Positions 1 to 9,597 of a DNA stretch of 64,000 nt are shown one piece after another; position 1 is the first letter of the stretch, and every line of letters starts with the position of its first letter. The translations under genes and the position numbers were made by a program. Location of the stretch: contig CABXTN010000003.1 of NCBI GenBank assembly GCA_902515185.1, positions 31,743-95,742 on the forward strand, given 5' to 3'. The notes beneath the pieces were generated by a model that worked only from the letters and a program-made list of their open reading frames with translations, was not told the origin of the DNA and searched no databases. Origin of the DNA: an uncultured Pelagibacteraceae bacterium (GTDB taxonomy: Bacteria; Pseudomonadota; Alphaproteobacteria; Pelagibacterales; Pelagibacteraceae).

Positions 1-1798
1 CTATTCTGAGTGCTTGCCCCATTGTTTGAGGCTTTATTTGGTTAAATTTAGTTTTAACTTCATTAGATAAACCTGATAATTTCTCATAATCTATGTTATT
101 TGGTATTTTAAGATTTTCATCCTTTTTAAATGCCAAAATATCTGCATTTTGCTTAGTTAAATATCCTTTATAGTGAGCTTCGATTTCGAGAGATTCATCT
201 AATTCTTTTGATATAAATGGTATTTCAGGCCATATTTCCCTAATTTTAGGCATATCAACACCTATTTGACTCAGAACTTGGCTTGATGATCTGTAGATTC
301 CATCTTTTGCAATTTTGACATTAAATTTTTGGATTTTTGATGGTGATATACTTAGTTTTTCCATTCTAGCTTTGATTTTAGAAAAATTATCCATTTTTTC
401 ATTAAAAATCTGCTTTCTTTCAAAAGAAACCAAACCCAAATTTATTCCTCTTTGAGTCAATCTGATATCGGCATTATCAGATCTAAGAGTAAGTCTATAC
501 TCTGCTCTAGACGTAAACATTCTATATGGCTCGGCCACACCTTTGGTGACCAAATCATCTATCATTACTCCAATATAAGCATCAGATCTATCTAATATGA
601 AAGGTTCCATTTTCTTAAATGACAATGCAGCATTAATTCCTGCTATAAGTCCTTGAGCAGCTGCCTCCTCATAACCTGTAGTACCATTAATTTGACCTGC
701 AAAGTAAAGATTACTAATTTTTTTAGTCTCTAATGTCAAAAAAAGCTCCCTTGGGTCAACATAATCGTACTCAATTGCATAACCTGGACGTAATATTTTT
801 ACATTCTCTAAACCATTGATATTACGCAATATTTCAAGCTGAACACTTTCTGGAAGTGAAGTTGAAATCCCGTTTGGATACACTGTGTTATCATTTAAAC
901 CTTCTGGTTCTAAAAAAATTTGATGTCTTTCCTTATCACTAAATTTCACAACCTTATCTTCAATAGAAGGACAATATCTAGGTCCTATACCCTTAATGTT
1001 ACCAGAGTACATTGCGCTCTTATTTATGTTTTTGGATATTATGTCATGAACTTTTTTATTTGTATAAGTCATGTGACATGCAATTTGTTCATTTAAATTT
1101 TTTTTGGTTAAGAATGAAAAAAAATAAGGATCACTATCTGCATCCTGCTTATCTAAATTCTCAAAATTTATACTTAAGCTATCCAACCTAGGAGGTGTTC
1201 CAGTCTTTAGCCTGCCTAAAGTAAAATTATATTTCTTTAATTGCGTACTCAATCCAACCGTCGGTTTTTCATTATATCGACCAGCTGGAAACTTATTCTC
1301 GCCTATATGTATCAAACCATTTAAAAAAGTGCCTGTTGTTAGTATTATCTTACTAGATTTAATTCTTTTTCCTGATTGCGTATTAAAACCATTTATAGCA
1401 TTATTATTAAAATTAAATCCAATTACAGTATCAGAAAAAAGTGTTAAATTACAATAGTTTGCAAGTTTTTCTTGCATAAATTTTTTATATAGCGATCTAT
1501 CAGATTGAGTACGAGGACCACGGACAGCAGGCCCTCTACTTCTATTTAGAAGCCTAAACTGTATACCTGATTTATCTGCAACCTCTCCCATTACTCCATC
1601 TAGAGCATCTATCTCTCGCACAAGATGTCCCTTACCAAGACCACCTATAGCTGGGTTACATGACATCTCACCTATTGTTTCAATGCTGTTAGTAAACAAA
1701 GCAGTGTTAACTCCTAATCTCGCAGATGCAGCAGCTGCCTCACACCCTGCGTGTCCTCCGCCAATTACCACAACATCAAATGATAAATCTTTTTCCAT
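1..1798 (-). CDS. mnmG: tRNA uridine-5-carboxymethylaminomethyl modification enzyme MnmG (GidA), 3' end cut by window
   Basis: MnmG is the FAD subunit that, with MnmE, installs the cmnm5 group on the wobble uridine of several tRNAs, using methylene-tetrahydrofolate and NADH. The first 599 codons are visible and open to base 2. They start with an N-terminal dinucleotide-binding motif ([13 protein letters not shown]), followed by the conserved [12 protein letters not shown] and [17 protein letters not shown] blocks. Only the last roughly 20 residues are missing, so the gene is intact as far as seen. It follows mnmE on the same strand after a 116-bp gap that holds no gene, the usual alphaproteobacterial order (mnmE-mnmG-rsmG-parAB). 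Identity is near certain. Confidence 0.97.
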   Translation of the reverse strand, partial: MEKDLSFDVVVIGGGHAGCEAAAASARLGVNTALFTNSIETIGEMSCNPAIGGLGKGHLVREIDALDGVMGEVADKSGIQFRLLNRSRGPAVRGPRTQSDRSLYKKFMQEKLANYCNLTLFSDTVIGFNFNNNAINGFNTQSGKRIKSSKIILTTGTFLNGLIHIGENKFPAGRYNEKPTVGLSTQLKKYNFTLGRLKTGTPPRLDSLSINFENLDKQDADSDPYFFSFLTKKNLNEQIACHMTYTNKKVHDIISKNINKSAMYSGNIKGIGPRYCPSIEDKVVKFSDKERHQIFLEPEGLNDNTVYPNGISTSLPESVQLEILRNINGLENVKILRPGYAIEYDYVDPRELFLTLETKKISNLYFAGQINGTTGYEEAAAQGLIAGINAALSFKKMEPFILDRSDAYIGVMIDDLVTKGVAEPYRMFTSRAEYRLTLRSDNADIRLTQRGINLGLVSFERKQIFNEKMDNFSKIKARMEKLSISPSKIQKFNVKIAKDGIYRSSSQVLSQIGVDMPKIREIWPEIPFISKELDESLEIEAHYKGYLTKQNADILAFKKDENLKIPNNIDYEKLSGLSNEVKTKFNQIKPQTMGQALRI

Positions 1799-1914
1799 AA
1801 ATTGAATTTACATATGAAATGATTATTTACAAGAATAGGCTTAAAAATGTCTAATAAGTGGCTATTACCAACGAAAAACTAATAAAAGTATCAAAAAAAG
1901 CAGCAAAATGATGA

Positions 1915-3246
1915 CTATTTTCCAATACAAAAATCGTTGAAAATACTATCTAATATCTCCTCAACGTCAAATTTTCCAGTTATTTTACCTAAACTTCTAC
2001 ATGCAAGCCTTAAGTCCTCTGCGGCTTTATCAAAATCTTCAGCATCTTTTTTTTGTTTAAATTCTTTAAGGCTGTTCAAACAATCCTCCAAATTTTGCCT
2101 GTGCCTAGCTCTAGTAATTAAAATATTCTCACTTCCTAAAAATCGATTTTTAATTTTATTTTTAATTGAATTAATTAAGAGATCAATATTTTTTTGGTTC
2201 CTTATAGAGATTAAAATAGGGTCTAGCTTTTTTATATCAAAAGATATTTTATCAGAAATTTTATCAATTTTATTTATAACCAACAATGTCTTTTCATTAA
2301 TGTATTTATCTAAAAACCGTTGATTTTCCTCATTTTTAGCATCAATTATAATGATATTTAAATCGGCTTCTTCTGCCTTTTTTAAAGAAAGTTTAATACC
2401 TTTTTTCTCTATTTCATCTTCAGCTTCTCTAATTCCAGCAGTATCTGAAATTATAACCGGGTAACCATCTATGTTTAAGTGAGCCTCAATAACATCTCTT
2501 GTAGTCCCAGCAATTTCAGAAACAATTGCAACGTCCCTATCCGAAAGGTGGTTAAGCAATGAAGATTTTCCAACATTTGGTGGTCCTATTATTGCTATTC
2601 TAAACCCCTCCCTAATAAGTTCCCCAACCTTGTTATCTTTTAAACTTTTTTCTATTTCATTAATCATAGATTCTGTTTTGTTTTTAGTTTTGTTCAAAAT
2701 ATCTTTTGGCAAATCTTCATCGGGAAAATCTATTTTTGCCTCTATATTTGAAAGAATTTTTAAAAGATCTGCTCGCCACGTTTCAAATTTTTTTAAATTA
2801 TTACCCGCAATTACCTTTAGAGCTTGTTGCATTTGTAAGTCAGTTTCTGAGGATATGAGATCTCCAATACTTTCGGCTTTGAGTAAATCTATTTTCCCAT
2901 TTTTAAATGCAAGCTTTGTAAATTCCCCTGGCTCAGCCAATCTACAGTTTTTTATCCTTGAAATTGCTTCTAGAAGTGCTTTTACTACTGCTCTGCTACC
3001 GTGGACTTGGATTTCGGCCATATCCTCACCTGTGTAGCTATTTGGCCCTGGATACCATATTATTATGCCTTGATCTATCATTCCAGTTTTGTTGTTATTG
3101 TTCACTTTTTTAAGGGTTGCCATTCTTGGTTGAGGAAAGGGTTCGCTTGTTAAGTCCATAATCACTTTTTTTGTTTCAGGACCTGATATTCTCAAAACTG
3201 CAATTCCTGATACACCAATTCCAGATGATAATGCGTAAATTGTCAT
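1915..3246 (-). CDS. mnmE: tRNA modification GTPase MnmE (TrmE)
   Basis: GTPase partner of MnmG in wobble-uridine modification. 443 residues, normal for the family. The N-terminal folate-binding domain begins with MTIYALSSG and carries the PGEFTKLAF block. The inserted G domain shows GPPNVGKSS (G1), DTAG (G3) and NKID (G4). The protein ends with the hallmark C-x-G-K (CIGK), whose cysteine is needed for activity. The ATG at 3244-3246 matches the usual family N terminus. The gene sits upstream of mnmG on the same strand, and a plus-strand sulfotransferase separates it from rho. Confidence 0.97.
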   Translation of the reverse strand: MTIYALSSGIGVSGIAVLRISGPETKKVIMDLTSEPFPQPRMATLKKVNNNNKTGMIDQGIIIWYPGPNSYTGEDMAEIQVHGSRAVVKALLEAISRIKNCRLAEPGEFTKLAFKNGKIDLLKAESIGDLISSETDLQMQQALKVIAGNNLKKFETWRADLLKILSNIEAKIDFPDEDLPKDILNKTKNKTESMINEIEKSLKDNKVGELIREGFRIAIIGPPNVGKSSLLNHLSDRDVAIVSEIAGTTRDVIEAHLNIDGYPVIISDTAGIREAEDEIEKKGIKLSLKKAEEADLNIIIIDAKNEENQRFLDKYINEKTLLVINKIDKISDKISFDIKKLDPILISIRNQKNIDLLINSIKNKIKNRFLGSENILITRARHRQNLEDCLNSLKEFKQKKDAEDFDKAAEDLRLACRSLGKITGKFDVEEILDSIFNDFCIGK

Positions 3247-3294
3247 TTAAATATTATAACTTGAAAATATCGAATAGATATCGATAAATATCGT

Positions 3295-4131
3295 ATGATC
3301 ATTTGGTTGGCATCATATCCAAAAAGTGGAAATACCTGGTTAAGACTATTTCTTCGAGCTTATTTTTTAACTAGCGATAAAAATTTTTCTATCAATGAAG
3401 AGGGGGCAAGTGATTATGAAGCAAAAACATTTCCAAACTATAATTTACTTATTGATAATAAAATTGAGCTCCAAAAGTTTGAAGAAATTGTTAAAAATTG
3501 GTTAACGCTCCAAGAATACATAAATTTAAATAATAAAATAAACTTTTTAAAAACACATAATGGAAACTTTAATATTAATGGTTTTCCTTTTACTAATTCT
3601 GAGAATACTATTGGTGGGATATATATAGTCAGAGATCCTAGAGATGTTGCTTTATCTTTAACCAACCATTTTAGCATGACAAAAGAAGAGGCAGTTAAAA
3701 ACATGACAAATATGGAACATTATGAATTAGACGATAAAAATGTCTCTAAAGGTTTTAAGAGAAGCATACTGGGTACCTGGTCTAGTAATTATAGTTCTTG
3801 GAGATATTATCAAGCTAGAAATATTCATTTGGTTAAATATGAAGATATGGTTAAAAACCCCACAACAACATTTAAAAATATACTGTTTTATTTAAGTAAA
3901 TTTTTACCTTTAAAAATAGAGGAAAAAAAAATTCAATTAGCTTTAGAACAAACATCATTTAACAATTTAAGTAAAATGGAAATGAGTAGTGGTTTTATAG
4001 AAGTTGGAAGTGGAGATAAATTTTTTCGTAAAGGGATAGTGGGCGAATGGAAAAATAAACTAGAGCCAGACTTGGTCAATAAAATTGAAGAAGCATTCAA
4101 AAAAGAAATGGTTGAGTTAAATTATTTATAA
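3295..4131 (+). CDS. sulfotransferase domain protein (PAPS-dependent)
   Basis: 278 residues of the sulfotransferase superfamily, which moves sulfate from PAPS to an alcohol or amine. The 5'-phosphosulfate loop YPKSGNTW is at residues 8-15. The 3'-phosphate-binding segment VRDPRDVALS starts near residue 112, and the C-terminal RKGxxGEWK motif is at about 245. The acceptor cannot be read from sequence; marine homologues are often near surface-glycan genes, but this one is alone. It lies on the plus strand between minus-strand mnmE (48-bp gap) and rho (3-bp gap, converging), so it appears inserted into an old conserved pair. Confidence 0.88.
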   Translation: MIIWLASYPKSGNTWLRLFLRAYFLTSDKNFSINEEGASDYEAKTFPNYNLLIDNKIELQKFEEIVKNWLTLQEYINLNNKINFLKTHNGNFNINGFPFTNSENTIGGIYIVRDPRDVALSLTNHFSMTKEEAVKNMTNMEHYELDDKNVSKGFKRSILGTWSSNYSSWRYYQARNIHLVKYEDMVKNPTTTFKNILFYLSKFLPLKIEEKKIQLALEQTSFNNLSKMEMSSGFIEVGSGDKFFRKGIVGEWKNKLEPDLVNKIEEAFKKEMVELNYL

Positions 4132-4134
4132 AAT

Positions 4135-5406
4135 TTAACCCGGTTTATTCATTGAATTAAAAAATTCGCTATTACTTTTAGTATTCTTTAATTTAGAATT
4201 GATAAATTCTATAGCATCCATCGATCCCATTGGAGCAATAATTCTTCTAAGTACGTTCATTTTTTGTAAGTCTGCTTTTTCGAATAGAAGTTCTTCTCTC
4301 CTTGTTCCGGACTTGGTAATATCGATTGCAGGGAATATTCTTTTTTCTGATATTTTTCTATCTAAAATAGTTTCACTGTTTCCTGTTCCTTTAAATTCCT
4401 CAAAAATTACTTCATCCATCCTGCTTCCTGTATCAATTAAAGCTGTAGCTATAATTGTTAATGAGCCACCTTCTTCAATATTCCTTGCGGCTCCAAAAAA
4501 CCTTTTTGGCCTTTGTAGAGCATTTGCATCAACTCCTCCGGTTAATACTTTTCCAGAGCTTGGCACTACTGCGTTATAAGCTCTACCTAGTCTTGTTATT
4601 GAGTCTAGAAGAATTACTACGTCTTTTTTATGTTCTGTTAATCTTTTCGCTTTTTCTATAACCATTTCAGCAACCGCAACATGTCTTTGTGCAGGCTCAT
4701 CAAAAGTGGAGCTTATCACTTCACCTTTAACAGTTCTTTGCATATCCGTTACTTCCTCGGGTCTCTCATCAATTAGAAGAACCATTAAGTAGCACTCGGG
4801 GTGGTTTGCGGTAATTGAGTTTGCTATACTTTGAAGTATCATTGTCTTTCCTGCTTTTGGTGGTGAAATTATAAGAGATCTCTGACCTTTCCCTATTGGA
4901 CTAACTAAATCTATTAATCTTGGAGTTAAATCAGGTTTTTTTTCGATTTTACTACTTTCCACTTCCATTACTAATTGTTTATTCGGATACAAAGGGGTTA
5001 AGTTATCAAAAGCAATTTTGTGTCTTGCTTTTTCAGGGTCTTCAAAATTTATTTTACTAACTTGCAAAAGGGCAAAATATCTTTCTCCATCTTTAGGTGC
5101 TCTAACGGGTCCTTCAACTGTATCTCCAGTTCTTAAACCAAATCTTCTTATTTGACTTGGGCTTATATATATATCATCAGGACCTGGTAAATAATTTGAC
5201 TCCATGGCTCTTAAAAATCCGAAACCATCTTGTAACAGTTGCAAAACACCACCTCCCGTTATTTCTTCTCCTTTTTCAGCTAATTTTTTTAAAATAGCAA
5301 ATAAGATCTCTTGTTTTCTTAATGTACTTGCATTTTCAATACCCAACTCTTCTGCTTGAGTTATAAGATTTTCTGATGATTTTTTTTTAAGTTCTTGGAT
5401 ATTCAT
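4135..5406 (-). CDS. rho: transcription termination factor Rho
   Basis: Hexameric RNA helicase that ends transcription at C-rich unstructured RNA. 423 residues, standard length. There is an N-terminal Rho helix-bundle and cold-shock-like RNA-binding domain ([16 protein letters not shown]), a Walker A (SPPKAGKT), a Walker B ([16 protein letters not shown]) and a Q/R-loop region. rho lies beside the haem genes and mnmE near oriC in many alphaproteobacteria. Few intrinsic terminators are visible in this window, which fits a genome that relies on Rho (inference). Confidence 0.98.
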   Translation of the reverse strand: MNIQELKKKSSENLITQAEELGIENASTLRKQEILFAILKKLAEKGEEITGGGVLQLLQDGFGFLRAMESNYLPGPDDIYISPSQIRRFGLRTGDTVEGPVRAPKDGERYFALLQVSKINFEDPEKARHKIAFDNLTPLYPNKQLVMEVESSKIEKKPDLTPRLIDLVSPIGKGQRSLIISPPKAGKTMILQSIANSITANHPECYLMVLLIDERPEEVTDMQRTVKGEVISSTFDEPAQRHVAVAEMVIEKAKRLTEHKKDVVILLDSITRLGRAYNAVVPSSGKVLTGGVDANALQRPKRFFGAARNIEEGGSLTIIATALIDTGSRMDEVIFEEFKGTGNSETILDRKISEKRIFPAIDITKSGTRREELLFEKADLQKMNVLRRIIAPMGSMDAIEFINSKLKNTKSNSEFFNSMNKPG

Positions 5407-5465
5407 AGTGAGGGAATTTTTTTTAAGATATTTTTAATATATATAGTTTTTATTATTTTTCAAGC

Positions 5466-5900
5466 CTAGATAGGCTTAAATATTACAACAAATATTATCA
5501 AAATAAGTAGAATTGTTGGCACTTCATTGAAAAATCTAAAAAATTTAGAAGATTTAGTATTATCATTCATTTTAAATTTTTGAAGAAAATGACCCAAATA
5601 AAAATGATATATAGTTAATAAGATGACTAAAACCAATTTAGATTTAAGCCAATAAGTAGATAGTTGATCAAATCCAATACTCACGATCAACAATAAACCA
5701 AAAATCCAAGAAATTATCATTGCGGGTGTCATTATGTAAAAATATAGTTTTCTCTCCATAATTTTAAAAACATTACATATATTCTCATCAAATTGATTTT
5801 CTGTATGATAAACAAATATTCTAGGTAAATATAATAAACCAGCCATCCAAGATATTATTGCAATTAAATGGAGAGCTTTGAAAATGAGATAAGTGTTCAT
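5466..5900 (-). CDS. hemJ: protoporphyrinogen IX oxidase HemJ
   Basis: Membrane enzyme that oxidises protoporphyrinogen IX to protoporphyrin IX, the penultimate haem step in many bacteria that lack HemG and HemY. 144 residues with four hydrophobic helices. The conserved first-helix histidine (KALHLIAIISWMAGLLYLPR) and a later lysine-containing helix (LKSKLVLVILL) match HemJ (UPF0093). Its ATG overlaps the hemH stop by one base, so hemE, hemH and hemJ look like one operon covering consecutive late haem reactions. A 6-bp hairpin spans its stop codon but lacks a U-run. Confidence 0.93.
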   Translation of the reverse strand: MNTYLIFKALHLIAIISWMAGLLYLPRIFVYHTENQFDENICNVFKIMERKLYFYIMTPAMIISWIFGLLLIVSIGFDQLSTYWLKSKLVLVILLTIYHFYLGHFLQKFKMNDNTKSSKFFRFFNEVPTILLILIIFVVIFKPI

Positions 5901-6898
5901 TAATTTACCAAATAACTAGAGACTAAACTATTAAGTAAATTTATATGATCTGAATTGTCATTTAAACAGGGAATTAAATCAAAATTTTCACCCCCTGATT
6001 TGATAAAGCTTTCTTTGCCCTGAATAAGTATTTCTTCTAAAGTTTCCACACAATCAGATGAGAAGCCAGGACATATAACGAGTATATTTTTTTTACCTTC
6101 GTCTGGAAGTTTTTCAAAAGTTTTGTCTGTATAAGGTTGGAGCCATTCCTGGGGGCCAAATCGAGATTGAAATGTAGTTTTAATAGGAACATTATTAAAC
6201 TTTTCTGAAATTAAACGAGATGTTTTTTGACAATAACAATGGTAAGGATCGCCTTTTTCAAAATATTTTTTTGGTATACCATGGTATGATGCTATTATTA
6301 AATCTGGCTTCCAACTAATTTCTGATATTTTTTTATTAATGCTATTTACTAAAGCATCAATATATAATGGATTAGATTCATAATGCGGAATTATCTGCAA
6401 ACTGGGTTGCCATCTCATGCTCATTAAACATCTATATACCTCATCACAGACGGTTGCTGTAGTAGCGGCTGCATATTGGGGATACAAAGGTAGTATTATT
6501 AAATTTTCACAACCATATTCATATAATTTCTTTATCTTATTTTTAATGCTTGGATTTCCATATCTCATAGCATAATCGACAAATATCTTCTCATCTTCCA
6601 TTTTAGTTTTGAGTTTTTTTGTTTGCATTTCGGTAAAGTACTTAAGAGGAGACATGTTAATATCTTTCATCCAAATTTCCTTATAAGCCTTTGCTGTTTT
6701 TGATGGTCTAAAAGTCAAAATAAATAAATTGAGTATTATTTGCCAAATAATTGGATTTACTTCTATCACTCTTCTATCAGATAAAAATTCCTTTAAGTAT
6801 TTCCTTATATCCAACCAACTTGTTGAATCTGGTGTGCCCAGGTTAATTAAAAGGATTCCTGTTTTGCCAAATTTTACTTTTGGATGATTTGGGTCCAT
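5900..6898 (-). CDS. hemH: ferrochelatase
   Basis: Inserts Fe2+ into protoporphyrin IX to make haem. 332 residues. The N-terminal GILLINLGTPDS motif, the PLYPQYAAATT block, the metal-binding histidine segment IIASYHGIPKKYF and the acidic VETLEEI segment are all present. It lies 17 bp after hemE and overlaps hemJ by one base, so the three are almost certainly co-transcribed. The product also feeds the cytochrome c maturation genes at 60-64 kb. No anomaly is seen. Confidence 0.97.
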   Translation of the reverse strand: MDPNHPKVKFGKTGILLINLGTPDSTSWLDIRKYLKEFLSDRRVIEVNPIIWQIILNLFILTFRPSKTAKAYKEIWMKDINMSPLKYFTEMQTKKLKTKMEDEKIFVDYAMRYGNPSIKNKIKKLYEYGCENLIILPLYPQYAAATTATVCDEVYRCLMSMRWQPSLQIIPHYESNPLYIDALVNSINKKISEISWKPDLIIASYHGIPKKYFEKGDPYHCYCQKTSRLISEKFNNVPIKTTFQSRFGPQEWLQPYTDKTFEKLPDEGKKNILVICPGFSSDCVETLEEILIQGKESFIKSGGENFDLIPCLNDNSDHINLLNSLVSSYLVN

Positions 6899-6915
6899 AA
6901 TTTAAAAATACCTTA

Positions 6916-7917
6916 TTAGTTATCTTTTACAAACTTTATTAAATATTCTACCATATTAGGATCAGTTTGTGGTAAAACACCATGACCCAAATTAAATATA
7001 TATGGGTGATCTTTGAAAACTTCTTTATACTTTTTCACCTCATTCTTAAGTGATTGTTTGTCAACAAGTAAAGCTCTTGGATCTATTCCACCTTGTACAG
7101 GTATATGAATATCTTTTACAATCTTTTTAGGTTCGATATTATAGTCAATACTGATTACATCTGGGTTGACTTTTTCGACAAATTTTTTAAAATTTTTAAT
7201 ATTTCTGGGAAAACAAATAACGGGTACATCTAAACTTTTGGTAAAATCAACTATTTCCTTAGTTGGCTGATATACATATTTTTCTAAGTCTTTTTCGCTA
7301 AGCAACCCTGCCCAACTATCAAAAATTTGAATTACTGTTGCACCATTTCTAACTTGATATTTTATATGAATTTTAAGATATTCTTTTAATATACTTAAAA
7401 TATTATTATTTAAATTTTTATCTTTAAAAAAATTTTTTTTAAGATTTTTTTTTGGTGAAATTCTATTAATCATATAAACCAATAATGTCCAAGGGGCGCC
7501 AACAAATCCTATGAGGTCTTTTTTTTCTAAGATTTTATTATTTGATGTTTTTTTAATTGACTCATAAACTGGTTTTAATTTATTTATAAAATTACTCTTT
7601 TTAATAATTAAACTTGATTTGTCATTAAAGTCTCCTAATTGAGGCCCTAATCCTTTTGTAAAATTTAATTTTTGACCTAACCCATATGGAACCATTAATA
7701 TATCTGAAAATATGATAGCAGCGTCGAAATCAAACCTTTTGATAGGTTGTAGTGTTATTTCTGGTACAAGTTTATTATTTAAACATAGTTTAACAAAATT
7801 TTTATTTTTTTTTCTAATTTTTCTAAATTCAGGAAGGTATCTACCAGCCTGTCTCATTAACCATATAGGTTTATAAGATATATCCTTTTTCAAAATGCAT
7901 TTTTTAATAGGAGTCAT
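6916..7917 (-). CDS. hemE: uroporphyrinogen decarboxylase
   Basis: Removes four carboxyl groups from uroporphyrinogen III to give coproporphyrinogen III. 333 residues. Family signatures are the N-terminal PIWLMRQAGRYLPE and the central GFVGAPWTLLVYM. It is the first gene of hemE-hemH-hemJ and reads away from the spacer at 7918-8198. In Caulobacter and Rickettsia hemE borders the replication origin, which supports the oriC call next door. The protein is unusually lysine- and asparagine-rich, as expected for this base composition. Confidence 0.97.
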   Translation of the reverse strand: MTPIKKCILKKDISYKPIWLMRQAGRYLPEFRKIRKKNKNFVKLCLNNKLVPEITLQPIKRFDFDAAIIFSDILMVPYGLGQKLNFTKGLGPQLGDFNDKSSLIIKKSNFINKLKPVYESIKKTSNNKILEKKDLIGFVGAPWTLLVYMINRISPKKNLKKNFFKDKNLNNNILSILKEYLKIHIKYQVRNGATVIQIFDSWAGLLSEKDLEKYVYQPTKEIVDFTKSLDVPVICFPRNIKNFKKFVEKVNPDVISIDYNIEPKKIVKDIHIPVQGGIDPRALLVDKQSLKNEVKKYKEVFKDHPYIFNLGHGVLPQTDPNMVEYLIKFVKDN

Positions 7918-8000
7918 AATATATAATTATATAACCTTAGTATTAGTTTATTGTGTTGTTAATAACGTTAATTAATTTTTATTAACCTTTTTTCCAATAA

Positions 8001-8009
8001 CTATCCACA
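8001..8009 (+). promoter_or_regulatory. DnaA-box-like site CTATCCACA
   Basis: Eight of nine bases match the DnaA box TTATCCACA (first base C for T). It is the best box in the hemE/PPSR spacer and sits on the hemE side of the most AT-rich part. Confidence 0.6.
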
Positions 8010-8084
8010 GGCATGTTTTCTAAAAAACTAATAATAAAAGGAAAAAAACATATTTTTAATACTTATATTTATAGTTAAAAACTC

Positions 8085-8093
8085 TTATAAACA
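8085..8093 (+). promoter_or_regulatory. degenerate DnaA-box-like site TTATAAACA (copy 1)
   Basis: TTATAAACA differs from TTATNCACA at position 6 only. An identical 10-mer TTATAAACAT recurs 96 bp downstream. It overlaps the 12-bp palindrome TAAACATGTTTA at 8088-8099. Confidence 0.35.
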
Positions 8094-8180
8094 TGTTTAA
8101 ATTTGTTAATTAAATTAGTTTTTTTCACTTTTATAACAATAATATTCAAATTTTACTTAAATACGTTTATTATTAAATGC

Positions 8181-8189
8181 TTATAAACA
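8181..8189 (+). promoter_or_regulatory. degenerate DnaA-box-like site TTATAAACA (copy 2)
   Basis: Second exact copy of TTATAAACA, ending 9 bp before the PPSR start codon. It is about nine helical turns from copy 1, so the two would lie on the same DNA face. It could equally be part of the PPSR leader. Confidence 0.33.
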
Positions 8190-8198
8190 TATTTATAC

Positions 8199-9023
8199 AT
8201 GAATAATCCATATCAAATTTACCTTATTTCTGATTCCACTGGTGAAACTCTAGATAGAATTTTTTTAGCTCTCAAAGCTCAATTTAAAAATTTTTTATAT
8301 GAAACAAATCATTTTTCTTTTACAAGAACCGAAAATCAAATTCTAAAAATATTAGAAAATACAGAAAAAGATAAAAAAGTTATTATACTCTACACAATTG
8401 TAGATAATAATTTATCAAAATTTCTTGAGGTAGAGACAAAAAAAAAAAGAATTCCTTGTTTTGGTGTTCTGGGAGACTTAATTCTAAGCTTTTCTAAATT
8501 ATTAAACCAAGAGGCATCATTTAAACCTAGTGGGCAACATGCTTTGGACGACGAATATTATAAAAGAATTGAGGCTATACAATTTACTATGAACCATGAT
8601 GATGGAAATCTTTCTAGTGATGTAATTAAGTCAGACATAATTCTTCTCGGAGTTAGTAGAACAAGTAAAACACCAACCTCTATTTATTTGGCAAATAAAG
8701 GTTTTAAGGTTTCAAATATCCCTTTAGTTAACGAAAATTCTATACCTAGTAATATTAGAGAGGGAAATAATAAAAATTGTATAATAGGCTTAACGGCGGA
8801 ACCAGATAGATTGGTAGAAATTAGAAAAAATAGAATGAATTCTTTAAGAGATAATTCAAGCACGAATTATACAAGTTTAGATAAAATTTCAAAAGAAGTG
8901 GAACAAGCTAAGAAAACTTTCCAAAAATATAAATGGCCAGTTATCGATGTAACTAGAAAGTCAGTAGAGGAAACTGCTGCATCCGTTATAAAAATTTACG
9001 AAATAAGTAAGAAAAATGTTTGA
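8199..9023 (+). CDS. PEP synthase/pyruvate phosphate dikinase regulatory protein (DUF299 bifunctional kinase/pyrophosphorylase)
   Basis: 274 residues. The family phosphorylates (ADP-dependent) and dephosphorylates (Pi-dependent) a threonine on PEP synthase or PPDK, switching pyruvate-to-PEP flux. The N terminus IYLISDSTGETL and the P-loop-like GVSRTSKTPTSIYLANKG are diagnostic. Whether its target is PpsA or PpdK cannot be told, so no symbol is given. It is the first gene right of the putative origin, as in Caulobacter, and overlaps maf by 8 bp. Confidence 0.92.
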   Translation: MNNPYQIYLISDSTGETLDRIFLALKAQFKNFLYETNHFSFTRTENQILKILENTEKDKKVIILYTIVDNNLSKFLEVETKKKRIPCFGVLGDLILSFSKLLNQEASFKPSGQHALDDEYYKRIEAIQFTMNHDDGNLSSDVIKSDIILLGVSRTSKTPTSIYLANKGFKVSNIPLVNENSIPSNIREGNNKNCIIGLTAEPDRLVEIRKNRMNSLRDNSSTNYTSLDKISKEVEQAKKTFQKYKWPVIDVTRKSVEETAASVIKIYEISKKNV

Positions 9024-9597
9024 AGTTATTTTAGCGTCTAAAAGCAAGGTAAGATTAGATATATTAAATAAAAATAATATTAGTTGTAAACCAGAGCCAT
9101 CAAATGTAGATGAAGATGAGATTAAACTATCGATGTTAAAAGAGGGAGCCACACCAGAAGATGTGTCAAAAAATTTAGCAGAAATTAAAGCAAATAAAAT
9201 TAGTCAAAGAAATATGGATAAACTGGTAATTGGCGCAGATAGTGTAATTGATTTAAATAACAATATAATTTCTAAACCAAAAAATAGAGATGAAGCATTA
9301 CAGATATTAAAAAGTCTTAATGGCAGAAGTCATTTTTTAATTAGTTCGGTTTGTATTTCAAAAAACGGTTCTATGATATGGAACTACACTGACAAAGCAG
9401 AGCTTACGATGAAAAAAATGACTGAAAATCAACTAAAAGTATATTTATCTAAAATAAATGATGAAAAATTATATGCATATAACGTTTACCAAATAGAGGG
9501 TGAAGGAAAAAAATTGTTTTCAAATATAAAGGGAGACTTGAATACTATAATGGGATTACCAATTAAAAAGATTAAAGAATATCTAGAAAGATTGTAA
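9016..9597 (+). CDS. maf: Maf-family nucleoside triphosphate pyrophosphatase
   Basis: Maf/YhdE-type enzyme that hydrolyses dTTP/UTP or modified nucleotides to monophosphates, a house-cleaning role. 193 residues. The N-terminal signature ILASKSKVRLDIL and the catalytic-aspartate segment VIGADSVI are present. The ATG lies inside the end of the PPSR gene (8-bp overlap) and the stop overlaps the aroE start by one base, so translation is likely coupled along PPSR-maf-aroE-coaE. Confidence 0.93.
   Translation: MFEVILASKSKVRLDILNKNNISCKPEPSNVDEDEIKLSMLKEGATPEDVSKNLAEIKANKISQRNMDKLVIGADSVIDLNNNIISKPKNRDEALQILKSLNGRSHFLISSVCISKNGSMIWNYTDKAELTMKKMTENQLKVYLSKINDEKLYAYNVYQIEGEGKKLFSNIKGDLNTIMGLPIKKIKEYLERL

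Larger units (their letters stand above)
7918..8198. other. oriC: putative chromosomal replication origin (oriC) between hemE and the PPSR gene
   Basis: A 281-bp gene-free, extremely AT-rich spacer between divergent hemE (minus) and the PPSR gene (plus), the longest gap in the window. It holds CTATCCACA at 8001-8009, one base off the DnaA box TTATNCACA. Three weaker sites share one deviation (TTATNAACA): 7957-7965 on the minus strand, and 8085-8093 and 8181-8189 on the plus strand. The stretch from 8011 to 8198 is almost pure A/T and could serve as the unwinding element. Established knowledge: Caulobacter and Rickettsia origins lie between hemE and the same downstream gene. No experimental or skew evidence could be obtained here. 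Confidence 0.68.

Noticed and set aside
5462..5477. Hairpin AAGCC...GGCTT at the end of hemJ as a terminator
   Set aside because: Only 6 bp, overlaps the stop codon and has no U-run on the coding strand.
7968..7986. CtrA-like sites (TTAA-N6-TTAAC) in the putative origin
   Set aside because: The CtrA consensus needs N7 spacing; here it is six, and TTAA motifs are expected by chance in such AT-rich DNA.
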